Source: Paraphaeosphaeria minitans (lineage: Eukaryota > Ascomycota > Dothideomycetes > Pleosporales > Didymosphaeriaceae). From it: 64,000 nt of DNA. The notes under the pieces are model-generated. The model worked only from the letters and a program-made list of their open reading frames with translations. It ran no database searches and was not told where the DNA came from. Of this stretch, positions 45,277-56,207 are shown one piece after another. The stretch spans positions 310,001-374,000 of the forward strand of contig WJXW01000009.1 of the NCBI GenBank assembly GCA_015832175.1. Reading direction: 5' to 3'. Position numbers and translations under genes: made by a program. How positions within the stretch are numbered: position 1 is the first letter of the stretch; every line of letters starts with the position of its first letter.

Positions 45277-46983
45277 ATGGCCGACTCCAGAAAAGTGGGA
45301 GTGTTGGGTGGAGGCCAGCTCGGCCGCATGCTTATTGAAGCCGCGAATCGGCTGAACATCCAAATCAATGTCCTGGACGCAGCAGCATCACCCGCCAAAC
45401 AAATCTCAGCCCATGATGGCCATATAGAAGGATCCTTCAAAGATGCCTCGGCCGTCAAGAAACTTGCCCAGGCTTGCGATGTCGTTACCGTTGAGATTGA
45501 GCACGTGGATACGCACATGCTTGAAGAAGTTGCTGGCGAGGTCGCTGTCGAGCCCAGCTGGAAGACGTTGAGGACGATCAAGGACAAGTTTGCACAGAAA
45601 GGGTACCTGAAAGAGCATGGCGTCGATGTTGCAGAGAGTGAGGACTTGGAAGGCAAGGGCGCGCAGGGCCTGAAGGCTGTCGGCGAGCGCTTCGGCTACC
45701 CTTTCATGCTCAAGAGCAAGACGGATGCGTATGACGGGCGGGGAAACTACGTGGTCAAGACCGCAGACGATATCGATGCGGCAGTCAAGGCATTGGGTGA
45801 CCGACCACTGTACGCGGAGCGCTGGGCCGACTTCAAGATGGAGCTTGCCGTTATGGTGGTCAAGACCAAGGACGGCGTCCTCACATTCCCCACGGTCGAG
45901 ACGGTGCACGAGGATTCTATCTGCAAGCTCACCTACGCACCGCCCAGGAACGTCTCCAAGGCGACCACAGAGCGGGCACAAGAGCTAGCCAAGAAAGCCA
46001 TCGGTGCATTCGAAGGCAAGGGCGTCTTCGGCGTCGAAATGTTCCTCCTCAAGGACGACACCCTTCTCATCAACGAGATCGCTCCCCGCCCACACAACTC
46101 GGGCCACTACACCATCGAAGCCTGCCCCCTCTCCCAATACGACGCCCACCTCCGCGCCATCCTCGACATCCCCATCCCCCCCTCCGCCCTCCGCCTCCGC
46201 GAGCCCGCCATCATGCTCAACATCCTCGGCGGCAAAAACCCCGACTCCCACATCCACGTCGCCCACAAAGCCTACGCCTCCCCCAACGCCTCCATCCACC
46301 TCTACGGCAAAGGCGACGCCCGCCCCGGCCGCAAAATGGGCCACATCACCGTCACCGCGCCCTCGCTCGCCGAAGCCGAGCACGAAATCCAACCCCTCGT
46401 CGACTTCGTCGACGCCCAGAAAGGCAAGCCGCCAGGCCCGCCCCCCGCAACCACAGCAGACGAACCCCTCGTCGCCGTAATCATGGGCTCCGACTCGGAC
46501 CTCCCCGTCCTCAAACCCGGCCTGCAGCTCCTCGAAACGCTCCAAATCCCCTTCACCGTACGCATCACCTCCGCGCACCGCACGCCCGACTGGCTCCGCA
46601 CCTTCTCCCGCGCCGCCGCCACCACCAGCCTCCGCGTCATCATCGGCGCCGCGGGCGGCGCCGCCCACCTGCCCGGCATGTGCGCCTCGTGGACCACCCT
46701 GCCCGTCGTCGGACTCCCCGTCAAAGCCTCGCACATGGACGGCTGGGACAGCCTCGTGAGCATGACGCAGATGCCGCGCGGCGAGCCCGTGGCTACCGTC
46801 GGCATCAACAACGCGGTTAATGCTGCGTTGCTGGCGGTGCGGATCCTCGGTGCGACGGATGCGGCCGTGCGGGAGCGGCTGCGCGTGTGGATGGCGGGGA
46901 ATGAGGCCGAGGTGCTGCGTAAGGATCAGGAGCTGCTGCATCAGGGCTTCGAGCAGTATTTGAAGGGCATGGGGAAGTGGTGA
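45277..46983 (+). CDS. ADE2: Phosphoribosylaminoimidazole carboxylase (Ade2, PurK-PurE fusion)
   Basis: A single exon of 568 residues, the usual fungal length. The N-terminal ATP-grasp PurK part starts KVGVLGGGQLGRMLIEAANR and shows KSKTDAYDGRGNYVVK and NEIAPRPHNSGHYTIEAC. The C-terminal PurE part starts near residue 400 with VAVIMGSDSDLPVLKPG, followed by ITSAHRTPDWL, GAAGGAAHLPGMCASWT and PVVGLPVKASHMDGWDSL. Together they convert aminoimidazole ribotide to carboxyaminoimidazole ribotide in purine synthesis. Loss of this gene in yeasts gives red colonies. All expected motifs are intact. A 377-codon antisense frame overlaps the GC-rich 3' half and is a shadow. Confidence 0.97.
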   Translation: MADSRKVGVLGGGQLGRMLIEAANRLNIQINVLDAAASPAKQISAHDGHIEGSFKDASAVKKLAQACDVVTVEIEHVDTHMLEEVAGEVAVEPSWKTLRTIKDKFAQKGYLKEHGVDVAESEDLEGKGAQGLKAVGERFGYPFMLKSKTDAYDGRGNYVVKTADDIDAAVKALGDRPLYAERWADFKMELAVMVVKTKDGVLTFPTVETVHEDSICKLTYAPPRNVSKATTERAQELAKKAIGAFEGKGVFGVEMFLLKDDTLLINEIAPRPHNSGHYTIEACPLSQYDAHLRAILDIPIPPSALRLREPAIMLNILGGKNPDSHIHVAHKAYASPNASIHLYGKGDARPGRKMGHITVTAPSLAEAEHEIQPLVDFVDAQKGKPPGPPPATTADEPLVAVIMGSDSDLPVLKPGLQLLETLQIPFTVRITSAHRTPDWLRTFSRAAATTSLRVIIGAAGGAAHLPGMCASWTTLPVVGLPVKASHMDGWDSLVSMTQMPRGEPVATVGINNAVNAALLAVRILGATDAAVRERLRVWMAGNEAEVLRKDQELLHQGFEQYLKGMGKW

Positions 46984-47328
46984 GTACGGGGGTGGGGATG
47001 GATTGGGGTTGATTGTCCGCGAACGGGAACGAAGGAAAGCGCCTGGTCCTTTGGAAGTCGACGTCGTGGGTAGGTAGGTACGTACGTTAGGCACTCGAGT
47101 ATTTTCTAGTCCAAACATCGTCTATGTGAATTGAAAACAGCGCCGGAAGCCAAAAACACAAAAGCATCCCCCCTAAAAGCATCCTGACACCACCAGCAAC
47201 AGCACCGCCGGAATACCATCTCGGCGCTAATATGTAGCACGGCTAAGTATATACTCGCCTCTGAAAAGAATGTATGTCGCCCATCCCACGCCAGCCCGAA
47301 CCCCTCTCCCATACTCTCCTACCCTACC
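46984..47328. other. convergent 3' intergenic region
   Basis: 345 bp between ADE2 and tyrosinase stops. Contains GTAGGTAGGTACGTACGT near 47069-47086. No gene. Confidence 0.5.
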
Positions 47329-49623
47329 CTACTTGAAGTGGCCCCTCTTCTCTCCATCCGCACACAGCAACTCCTTCACCTCGCCCGCCGTCCTCGGAAA
47401 CTCGTCCATGCTGAGCGCAGGCTCGATCTCCTGCCACGTGACGGCGACCTCCAAGCCCGGCGCCTTGTCCGTCGCACAGCCGGTAAGATCGACGTTTTGC
47501 TGTCCCAGTCAGCCCCTCTCCCAATCCCTCTTTCCCTCGAGAAGAAAGAAAAAAAAAATTGGAAACTCACCTGCACAACCTTCCACCTCAACTTCCTCCT
47601 CAGGTACTCGCGCACCTCGTCCTGCCCAAGACCCCCCAACTCCCCAGCCCTGGCCTTGGCCTCCAACACCGCCGTCAACGGAATCACGCTGTGCGCCCGC
47701 TGCCTCGCCTTCTGGCTCGCTCCGAGGAAGCTCGCCGTGCCTACGAACCCCTCGTCCCGCACCCACCCTTCCACGTCGCCCCCGGGCGACCCCAGGAACG
47801 CGTACACGCTCAGACTCCCCGCGTCGCGGAACTCGCGCACCGTGATGTCGAGGCTGTACTGCCGTCTGCCCGCGAAGTGGGGCGCGCCCGTGGTCGCGAT
47901 GCCGCGGGCGAGGTGGCGCTTGGGGTTGCGGAGCTTGGGGGATTGCAGGGGTGAGGCATTGGGTCCGTAGAGGGCGTTTATGCGCGCGATGAGGGAGGTG
48001 GAGACGTCGCGGGCGTTGAGGGGGCCGTTTGTGCTGCTGCTGCTGGGGAGGTCGAGCAGGTCCGGGTACGTGTAGCCGAAGATGGTGTGGTCGCGAATGG
48101 AATCCGAGGTCCAGAAGTTGCCGGAGTCGTCTCTGTGGAAGGGTTTGAGTGCTGTTTGGGTCAGTGGGTTGGCATGGGTAGGGACTGTGGATAGCGGCAC
48201 CTGTGCTCCCGTTGACGTTGAAGTTGGCGGGGGAGTAGAAGGTCGGGCTGGGCGTAGTGAAGTTCTCTACCCATTCATCTGGATTCTGTGGTAGCTGTAA
48301 GCGTTGTTTACTTTCGTTCGTAAGGAGAGGTGCGTACCAATGCTTGCCACATTGCCAGTAGCCGATCAACATTACTGCTGTCGTTAGTATCAACATCGCA
48401 ATTCCTTCGCAGTACTTACCAGTGATGCAGCCAAAACGACGGATCAAACGCCGAGTAGAACAGCCAAGTCATCGATCCATCCTGCCCTATGCCATCATGA
48501 ATGGTACCATGTATACTCTCCATGCTGTCCCCCGGTATCAATTTAGTACTCATATTCAGGTAACTGTGCTGCATAGCGAGCAGATTGTAGACGCGCGCCT
48601 GCATACTCGATCTGTTCTCCTGCAGCGCCTGCGCGGCTTTGGTGTTGTTGCTCTGCGCGTTCTTGTCGGCCGTAGTCGGGCCCCTCACCGTAGAAGGGAA
48701 TTCTTTCCAGCGTTCTTCGCCCTCTGCTTCCTGTGGAAAGTCAGCGTTCACATCTACAATGGTGGTTGCAGGAGCATACCCAGTCCGGCAGCGGGTGAAA
48801 CTTATACGAGTGGAGCGGATTCGTTATCGTTACCGTTCCATTGGGCATTGTCACATTGACAAACTCAGCTTGCACACTCGCAGGCAGTGTTCCTTCTTCC
48901 TCAGGAGGGATAGCAGCCCAGTCCCAGTATGGCAGTCTCACCGATGGCAGCGCCTTCAAGTAGCGCTCCTTCAGCTCTCCATTTGGCAATGCGGAAACAG
49001 CCTCACGACAATTCAGGTAGAGTACTTCTTCGAACAGCGCCAGGAAAGGTCGGTGCCACGTGGGGAAGATGTTGCTGTCGTGGGTGCAGTAGCCCGAGTA
49101 GCGGCTCCAGTAGTAGTCGTCGCCTTTCACGCCATCCCAGGGTACGAATGGGCGACCGTGAATTCCTGTATGTGCCAGTTAGCCGTTACTCGGTTGCTGG
49201 GATAAAGGCCATGGCTCAATGTAGTAAATCGATCCTTCCAATAATGCGTAATCGAATTCCTCGCGTAGCCACATGGCGACATTGATGATCTTGTGACAAC
49301 AACTTACCAGCGATCTGGAAGTAAGAAAGTTTGTCGTCCTGGTCAATCGCTTGGAACCTCTGCAGTCCAAGCAGAAATACGTTCCACTGGTCCGGGTGGT
49401 TCTTTTCTAGATCGCGTATCTCGAGGCGTGGGTATATCGTAGAATCTCCCAGTCCGGCGATCCCCAGCACAGAGAAGATGCCGTCCTGGCGTCGCAAGAG
49501 GTCGGAGGTATTATCTACCGTACGCGGTCCTGCGACCGAGTCGATGGGTGTGCATATGCTCGAGGCACAGAAGTAAGCAATGGACAGAAGAAGTGGTATA
49601 GAAGGGAGGCGAAAGTTTGCCAT
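47329..49623 (-). CDS. Tyrosinase (polyphenol oxidase)
   Basis: Seven exons on the minus strand, 49308-49623, 48780-49165, 48420-48730, 48338-48374, 48201-48294, 47571-48151 and 47329-47499, encode 631 residues. The ATG at 49623 starts a signal peptide (MANFRLPSIPLLLSIAYFCA), so I prefer it to the longer open frame. Copper site A includes HGRPF and GYCTHDSNIFPTWHRPFLALF, with the Cys-x-His thioether pair. Copper site B includes HGTIHDGIG and [20 protein letters not shown], which is restored only by splicing a 37-nt exon. A C-terminal domain of about 250 residues follows, as in proenzymes. Tyrosinases oxidise phenols to quinones, often in melanin formation. The signal peptide suggests a secreted form. 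Confidence 0.93.
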
Positions 49624-51302
49624 AACGAAAGTGTATGAAAGTGACTGCGCTTCCTCGATGTTCTCAAGTATGTACCGAAAAATCAAGTGGTTGGCGACTA
49701 CGGAATCTAGAGAGCTCGAAGGAAGCAGGGAAGCAGAGCCAGAAGTACCTGCGCTGGACCGGAAACACAACATACGTAGAGCTGCAGGAACGTGCCGGAA
49801 CGATTTCAAACATCGCCGCCGTGTTCGCGCACAGCTGATCTGAGCATGGGATGGGTGTACACAACCTCGCCGATTTCCGAGATGGGTCAACGAACCATCG
49901 TTGCGTTCTCAGCTTTCCTCGTGCGGAAAAGCTTGTTTCTAGTAGCGTTGAACGACCCGTGTGTATGAGAGTCTTCGTATGCCGAATCGGGTCCAAGACC
50001 TTCGAACGACTCACAGTACGCCTGTTTGGGGAACCATTGACGCTCATGCAATTGCCCTGGATATGTTATCGGTAGTGGCTTAATATATGATTGCATGAAA
50101 TTACTCTATTGTCTAGGTCTTTTCCATGACACCAAGGCCATGCTTGGTACGCGCAGCGTGGTCCCCCACGAGAACGGCGGTGTGTCGGTACGCGATCGAA
50201 CAAAAGATGATGGTATAGCTGCTCGGTTGTACAAACACCGTTAGGAGATGCCGGAGCGACGGACATGGGAACCTGTCGTGGTACCATCCGTTTGGCACTG
50301 GCCAGCAGCAGCAGATGCCTGGACCTACTGATCGTTGAGGATTCAGCTGCTCTGGCACCATTACAACTGTTTCTCCGTCATTCTTGACCCGCTGCTATGG
50401 TATTGTCAGCTCATAAACAGCAATGTTTCTCTTTCCTTTCCTTCGTAGTTTCTTTCAAATTCCACCGTTTCACAACCGCGTCTGCCGACAGGCAAGCGCT
50501 GGAACTCCACCCATCTGCAGATTACGCTGCAAGACTTCTTGTAGAATGTAACCCTCTGCGGGTGACACTTGACAGGGGCGTCGGAACAAGCGTTTACGTG
50601 CTACACCCGGGTAACGGTTATCACACGTGTGTGCCCATTGTAATCTCCCTGAGACGCGACGTAAGGGCGTCGTGTGGCGATAGTAGTCGCCAGTCAATCG
50701 GACGGTTTGGGGTGCCGGAGACCGAGTGGCTTTGACAGAAATAGCTCTTCAGTCCGACTGACGGTCAGCGTTCGCACGGTCGGGACGCGGATGCTCCGTC
50801 AGCTGAGCCCGAGGGAGCTTGTCTTGCTCGAAATTGCCATATCAACATGTCACCCGCCAATCAAGAATACAGATAGGAGTAATCATAGTGTAAATATCTG
50901 AAACGGCAAAGTCTGCCAATAACCCGCAGAAGTGGGTATATATCTCGTGACCAAGACAACCATCTTCGAGCCTCGAGCATCAACGCCAAAACGCCATATT
51001 GAAACCTAGTGCAGCCTTGCGTACGAAAACAGACCGTATCGTCTGTCCGGAATTGACACGGTACGTACACTCTTTACATGGGCGGCTCGGGACCCTAGGA
51101 GCGTACGGTTGAAGCTCGACGATCCAATGTGACAATCATGACTCGTCATCCTAAAACTCTTCTTGCAACACCGTTGAGTCATTGGCGCCACTTCCCGTTC
51201 GATGTGCGGGTTTGGGAAAAACACACAGGTGCGCTAGAATTCGTCGAGAGCCGAGGAATGGACGCGGTCATGAGGGTGGTCAGTCCAATGAGTGGATGCA
51301 TC
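49624..51302. other. long intergenic region (1.7 kb)
   Basis: This lies between the tyrosinase start and the Ssr4 stop; the tyrosinase promoter should be at its left end. The longest ORFs (up to about 125 codons) are on both strands and have no family features. No gene is called. Confidence 0.45.
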
Positions 51303-53456
51303 CTATGCATTGTTCTCTTCGCCCGTGTCGCCGTGGTGCATTTCTGTCCCGTGGAATGCGTCTCCAAATGCTGAGTCGTCCACCAGGTCCAGTCCCATGT
51401 TATCGTCACCTACGTTCGTGTAGTCTGCAAGTGCATCACCAGCCGTATCCAAGTTGTCGAAGCTGCCAAAGTCTGCGGTGTCAAACATGCCCCCAACTTC
51501 TGCGTCAACGCCGGAAGTCAGCGCACTAGCGTCCGCGGGAGCATCGTTGCTGGTAAGAGGCTGCGCGTTGTTAGTTTCCAATGGATGCGGATTGCCGTGG
51601 TTCTCTACCATGACCCAATCTGCATCTCTCTTGCCGTCATTGTTGGCCATCCCAGACATCTCAACGTCAAGATTGAGCAGGTCATTTGCAGCATTCGATG
51701 GGTTGAGGCTGGCAGCTTGATCACCGGCTGGGTTTTGGGCTGCATCGACAGCAGCAACGTTAGGAGTGGCCACAGCCGATTGGGCTTGACTTTGAGGTTG
51801 AGACAGTGCTGGTAACGATAAATTCCCGATCGGAGTTCCTCCCAGCGATGTCGAGCCGAAATCTAGAAGACTATTGGCAGTGTTGTCGCCCTCTGCGGTT
51901 CCATCTTGTGCATAGCCATTCGATCCTCCATTGGCATTCGGTGGTGTAGATCCGTTACCGTTGACTTGCAATTGCCCGGGTTTTGGCTGTTGTGCTTCGA
52001 TGAAGCCGCCCCTGTCCACACAGACAACCAGCTTCTTTGTATCAAACTCTACTCCACTCGACTTTTCGAGATCAGCTACGACGGCCTCGGCTGGGTCCGG
52101 ACCGTCGCCCTCGGCATCGGCATCGACTGTTCGGGGTGCGTCGCGTAACCGGCGCTCGGCTTTGATGTATGTGCGTGATCGTTTCAGTGCTGCCATCTTG
52201 TTGGCATGCGCGGTCTTCATCCTCTCGATCTCAGCCTTTTCCTTAGCCTCATACTCTGAGACGCGTTTCTCAAATTCCTTGAGCTTCTCCGGTGTCAATT
52301 GTGAATAGCTTTTGATCTTCTCGCCGTAGTCCGCATTCAAATCTCCGTTCTTGTCTATGGGTGCATCTCCAGTTGCGGCGTCAAGAATGTCCACTGTTAG
52401 TGGAGCCAGCTCGCCCATGAGGCCGATTCCCAGATCGATGGGCTTAATCTTGGGGAATGCATGTGGCGAAGAGAATACCTCCTCCATCCATTCATGATGC
52501 TGCTTGTACCTGGAAAGGCTGATATCCCTAGGGGTCATGAAATCGAACGTATCCTGTGTCGCATTCTCTTCCTCGTCAAACAGTGCGTCGCCAACTGCGG
52601 CTCCGGCGACTCCCGGGCGCGGAGGTTGCGCCGTTCGCGCTCTCTTCGCTGGAGGTTGCTGTTGACCATACGGATATCGATTCGTCATGGGATTCGCGCC
52701 ATAAGCTGCTGGCTGTGCCCTGGCGCCAGGTGGTGCGAACTCGACCTTGGGGAAGTTTGCAGTATCGTTGAGCATGAACTCTTTGCGAATAAGTTGACCG
52801 GCTTGTTGCAGCTGACCTCGCATGGCCAACTGCTGTTGTATCTCCCTTGTCATGGGTATGTTCTGGGCGGGTATTCGCATGTTGGGCTCCGCCATGCTGT
52901 AATGAACCAACCACAACTTGTCGTCAAACGAGCGGGGTCCATTAGTGATCCTGTAGCGAAACCGGGCATGGGCGGCGAATGGCTCGTGAGGGTAGAAGAA
53001 ACCGCTCTTGTGGACCAGTACTTGGAGTTGCTACTGCAGGTTAGCTTGCAACACAGCTCGTCAGTCTTCGAGGAACGTACGAATCCATTTAGGTTCATTT
53101 CGTATGACAACTCGGCATCGGCCCAGATCAATCCATCGGAGGCAAAATGTGTTCCCATGCGAGGAGGCTGCCACATGAGCAGAGCAGTGCCGTCTGGGGG
53201 CGGTTGCGCAAAAAATGTCCACGCGACAGGTGCAGCATTGCGAGTTATCTCGGGTGCCTTGGTGAGGTATTCAAGCGCCTGTTGAGGCTGCAATGACGGG
53301 AGGGTTGGGAACCGGTACGAGGAGACCAAGTGTATGTGGGGGAGCTGTAGGGTTAGCTACATCGCGCAATCGCTGTGTGGGCGCGCTCACCAGCTGGTTC
53401 GGCACCTGTCCGCTGGGGTCTGCCGGAACGTTGTAGGCTTGGTTCATGCCGTACAT
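51303..53456 (-). CDS. ssr4: SWI/SNF and RSC complex subunit Ssr4
   Basis: Three exons, 53391-53456, 53081-53344 and 51303-53030, with introns of 46 and 50 nt, encode 685 residues. An in-frame stop lies just upstream of the ATG at 53456, which fixes the start. The N-terminal Ssr4 domain is restored across the junctions: LPHIHLVSSYRFPTLPSLQP, WTFFAQPPPDGTALLMWQPP, and FFYPHEPFAAHARFRYR after the second intron. The second conserved part is DALFDEEENATQDTFDFMTP, then RYKQHHEWMEEVFSSPHAF and KIKPIDLGIGLMG. A long charged helix follows (about residues 325-385), then a disordered Asn/Ala/Asp-rich C-terminus ending in acidic residues. Ssr4 is a fungal subunit of chromatin remodellers. Confidence 0.93.
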
Positions 53457-54049
53457 GTTGACTGGGTATCAGGCGACTACCGCGCCACGTCAGATGGGCG
53501 GAGGAGGGTTGGGCTGGCGCGACGTTGGTGAATGTCTGGGACATATCAGTCGCGTTCGCTGCGTTCGCGCCTGCGCGAGTCTTAGTGCCAAGATGTATCA
53601 CGTGATGTACCGCGGCTCACCTGTATGGGTCAGGTCGCCCTTCCTCGCGACTTCATTCGTGCCGTAAAATTAGACATCATCACTCCATGTATATCATCTT
53701 GTTATATCTTCTGGCTTTCATATTAAAAGTATTTACTGTAGAAAGATTTCGAGTCCGTCACTACTTTACTTCACCTCCAGGCTCTCACTTTCGTCCCATG
53801 ATCAGAGCCATGACGCTTCTCTGAACTGCACATGACGGCGTAAGAGCCGGAGCTTCATGTGCTCTTCTGGGACGGTGGGTTACTTATGGTCAAACCCTGC
53901 CACACTGTGCTAGCAGTTGTGCGATATCCGAGAGCCATCGATGCCCAAGGCGATCAAGTCAAACGGCCGCTGCTTTCCATCTGATAAGTCACTGGCAGTC
54001 GCATGCGATCCTCGACCGCTTGGCCGAATCGCATGTATACCCACATTCT
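53457..54049. other. intergenic between Ssr4 and the RRM gene
   Basis: 593 bp: the Ssr4 promoter and the 3' flank of the next minus-strand gene. An AT-rich stretch at about 53690-53750 stands out. No gene. Confidence 0.45.
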
Positions 54050-55045
54050 TCAGCCAAGCATCCTGGGTCCATTGTTCTTCCCCTTCTTCTGTATCCCAGC
54101 ACTCATGAGCTGGCCTGTGAAAGTCGGCTTGTGCTCGCTCTGCTGCTGCTGCTTCTTGTTATTGTTATTGTTGCGGTTCTTGCCGTGCTTCCCATGCTTA
54201 TCTTCTCGCTTCGTCGTGGCCTTGACTTCTGAGGTGGCACGTTTGATGAGGACGGGGTGACTACCAATGTACTTGCCCTGCATCTCTTTGGCAGCGCGGA
54301 AGTAGTCGTCGGTATTCGCAAAGCTCACGAAACCGTAACTCTTGCTCTTTGTGGTGCGCTTGTCTCGGACTACGCGCGCTTTCGAGACCGAGGGGTACTT
54401 GGAAAACGCCTTCAGGAGCGAGTCGTCTGTGACTTCGCCAGCCAGATTTCCAATGAACAGGCGTGGGTGAAGAGGATCCCATTCAAGGAGCGACTGGTCT
54501 TCCCATTGCTTTCCACCGCCATCCCGAACAACCGTTTTCTGCCTGCCGGTGCCGCCGGAGCCGGCCTCACCATCTTGCGCCGAGCTTGCCTCGACGCGCG
54601 CAGCAGCAGCAGCAGCAGTGGTGTTGCTGGGCTTCTTCGCGTTCTCATCGCGGGTGTATGCGCTGTTCCACTCCGCCATGCGCGCCTCCTCTTCTGGATC
54701 ATAGTTGGCTCGGGCTGTGTTCAGTCCGGTGGGAGGCGCGTATGCTGGCGCTGGAGCTTGTGCGCCATAGGCTTGATAGGGATCGTAGTAAGTACTATTG
54801 GACGGGTAAGGTGTAGCTTGGTAAGGGGCGCTCACAGTCGGCTGAGAGTACATGGTCGGAGATGCAGCAGACACGTGCGAAGGGGGAGCCTGGGCAACGA
54901 CTGATCGCGACGGGAAGGCTGCGAAGGCTGGGGTGTTGCGCCCGGCGGTGTTGTTCCTGACGGGCGGTGCAGAGTACGTCGACGGCGGCGGGCGCGCAGG
55001 CAGCGATGGGTGCGGCTGCAGCTGCAGGTGGTCTCTGTTGCTCAT
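54050..55045 (-). CDS. RRM RNA-binding protein, RBM42-like
   Basis: A single exon of 331 residues. The N-terminal half is disordered and rich in Pro, Ala, Ser and Tyr, with a poly-Ala run (AAAAAAARVEAS). The C-terminal RRM, at about residues 195-275, has RNP2 (LFIGNLAGEV) and RNP1 (KSYGFVSF), flanked upstream by WDPLHPRLF, and resembles RBM42. The C-terminus is a Lys/Asn/Gln-rich tail with NNNNN and QQQQ runs and ends QLMSAGIQKKGKNNGPRMLG, a motif also seen near the end of RBM42 proteins. It is probably nuclear and splicing-associated, by family resemblance. Confidence 0.88.
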   Translation of the reverse strand: MSNRDHLQLQPHPSLPARPPPSTYSAPPVRNNTAGRNTPAFAAFPSRSVVAQAPPSHVSAASPTMYSQPTVSAPYQATPYPSNSTYYDPYQAYGAQAPAPAYAPPTGLNTARANYDPEEEARMAEWNSAYTRDENAKKPSNTTAAAAAARVEASSAQDGEAGSGGTGRQKTVVRDGGGKQWEDQSLLEWDPLHPRLFIGNLAGEVTDDSLLKAFSKYPSVSKARVVRDKRTTKSKSYGFVSFANTDDYFRAAKEMQGKYIGSHPVLIKRATSEVKATTKREDKHGKHGKNRNNNNNKKQQQQSEHKPTFTGQLMSAGIQKKGKNNGPRMLG

Positions 55046-56207
55046 GGTGAGGCGAGGCCGAGGGTTGGGGTGAGGTGGGGTGAGGTGGGGTGAGGTGAGG
55101 TTTCTTGCTGTTGATCGTTGTCGCTGTTGATCGTTGTCGCCGTTGATCGTTCTTCTTGCTGCTCGTTCTTTGCTGCTCGTCCTTCTTGCTGCTCGTCCTT
55201 CTTGCTGCTCGTCCTTGTTGCTAGTCGTCCTTGCTGCTCGTCCTTGTTGCTAGTCGTCCTTCTTGCTGCTCGTCCTTGCTGCTGGTCCTTCTTGCTAGTC
55301 GTCCTTCTTGCTCCGCGTCCTTCTTGCTGCTCGTCGTGGAGGCGCGGCCGTGATGGAGGCGCAGAGTGACGTCGGCGGGTTTGTCACGATAGCCGTAGAT
55401 AGTGGGTTCTGCTGCAGAGTGTGACTGGAGTCGGCCGCGGGGGAAATGCCGGTCCTGTCGAAGCAAGGCGTGCAAATGCCGCACCGGTCTATGGTCTCGC
55501 CCAACGCTGACGGAGCAATGCCAAGACTCGCCGAAAGGAGTGCAAGTCGGCCTTTGAAAGAAAGGAGTGGATCTGCGGGCCGGCAGCGTCTGGCGTCTGG
55601 CGTCTGGCGTCTGGCTTAAGGTCGTGATGCGACAATCTGTTGGGCAGAGAATCGTTAGACCACTAGCCCCGGAGCTAGAGGTGGCGCACCTGCGTTGTGC
55701 GGTGCACGTGATCGGCCAAATCCTGTGTAGGTCACGGGGGATCCGGTGGAGGGGCAGCTTGCACTGCCGTCTCCGCGGCCACCTCGGAGCAGCGAAAGAG
55801 CTGCTTCCCTAGAGCACGGCGCGTCAAATACATGCTTCTATGGAAAATTGTACCGATGGGCCAAAGTCCGCCGTTGCCGCCCATGCGCGTGGGATGCATC
55901 GGTCGAGGGGGGTGGAGGCACCGGAGGGGTTGAAGAGTAATTACGGGATGCACCCAGTGCCCCGCCGGAGCACCCAACACTGACCCACGCTACCAGACAG
56001 ACTCCAAACTCTTCCGGTTCGGAACGTGAGCAAAACTACTACTTATCTGCTGCCTCCCCACTTCCTACACTCTTCATCTCACCTCACTTCCCCATCCCAC
56101 CCCAATTGCTTCACTACCTGCGCGCCCGGACGCCGCAGATACCCCGCCAACGCCCGCCAACAGCGCCACTTTGCCAACCTTGGCCCCGCTGCTCAACACC
56201 ATCCATC
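55046..56207. other. divergent promoter region, RRM gene / GND1
   Basis: About 1.16 kb with the 16-bp minisatellite just upstream of the RRM gene. Around 55590 GTCTGGC is repeated several times in tandem. Short tracts of C/T-rich DNA lie before the GND1 ATG. No supported gene. Confidence 0.5.
55068..55340. repeat. Degenerate tandem repeats (GGGGTGAGGT, then CGTCCTTCTTGCTGCT-like)
   Basis: First about three copies of GGGGTGAGGT (55068-55100). Then GTTGATCGTTGTCGC units (about 55108-55150), followed by many copies of a 12-16-bp unit built from CGTCCTTCTTGCTGCT up to 55340. It begins about 25 bp from the RRM start codon, so it probably lies in that gene's promoter or leader. Confidence 0.85.

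Noticed and set aside
45985..47118. 377-codon minus-strand frame antisense to ADE2
   Set aside because: Its Gly/Val/Asp-rich composition is the mirror of GC-rich codon third positions; the plus-strand protein is a clear Ade2.
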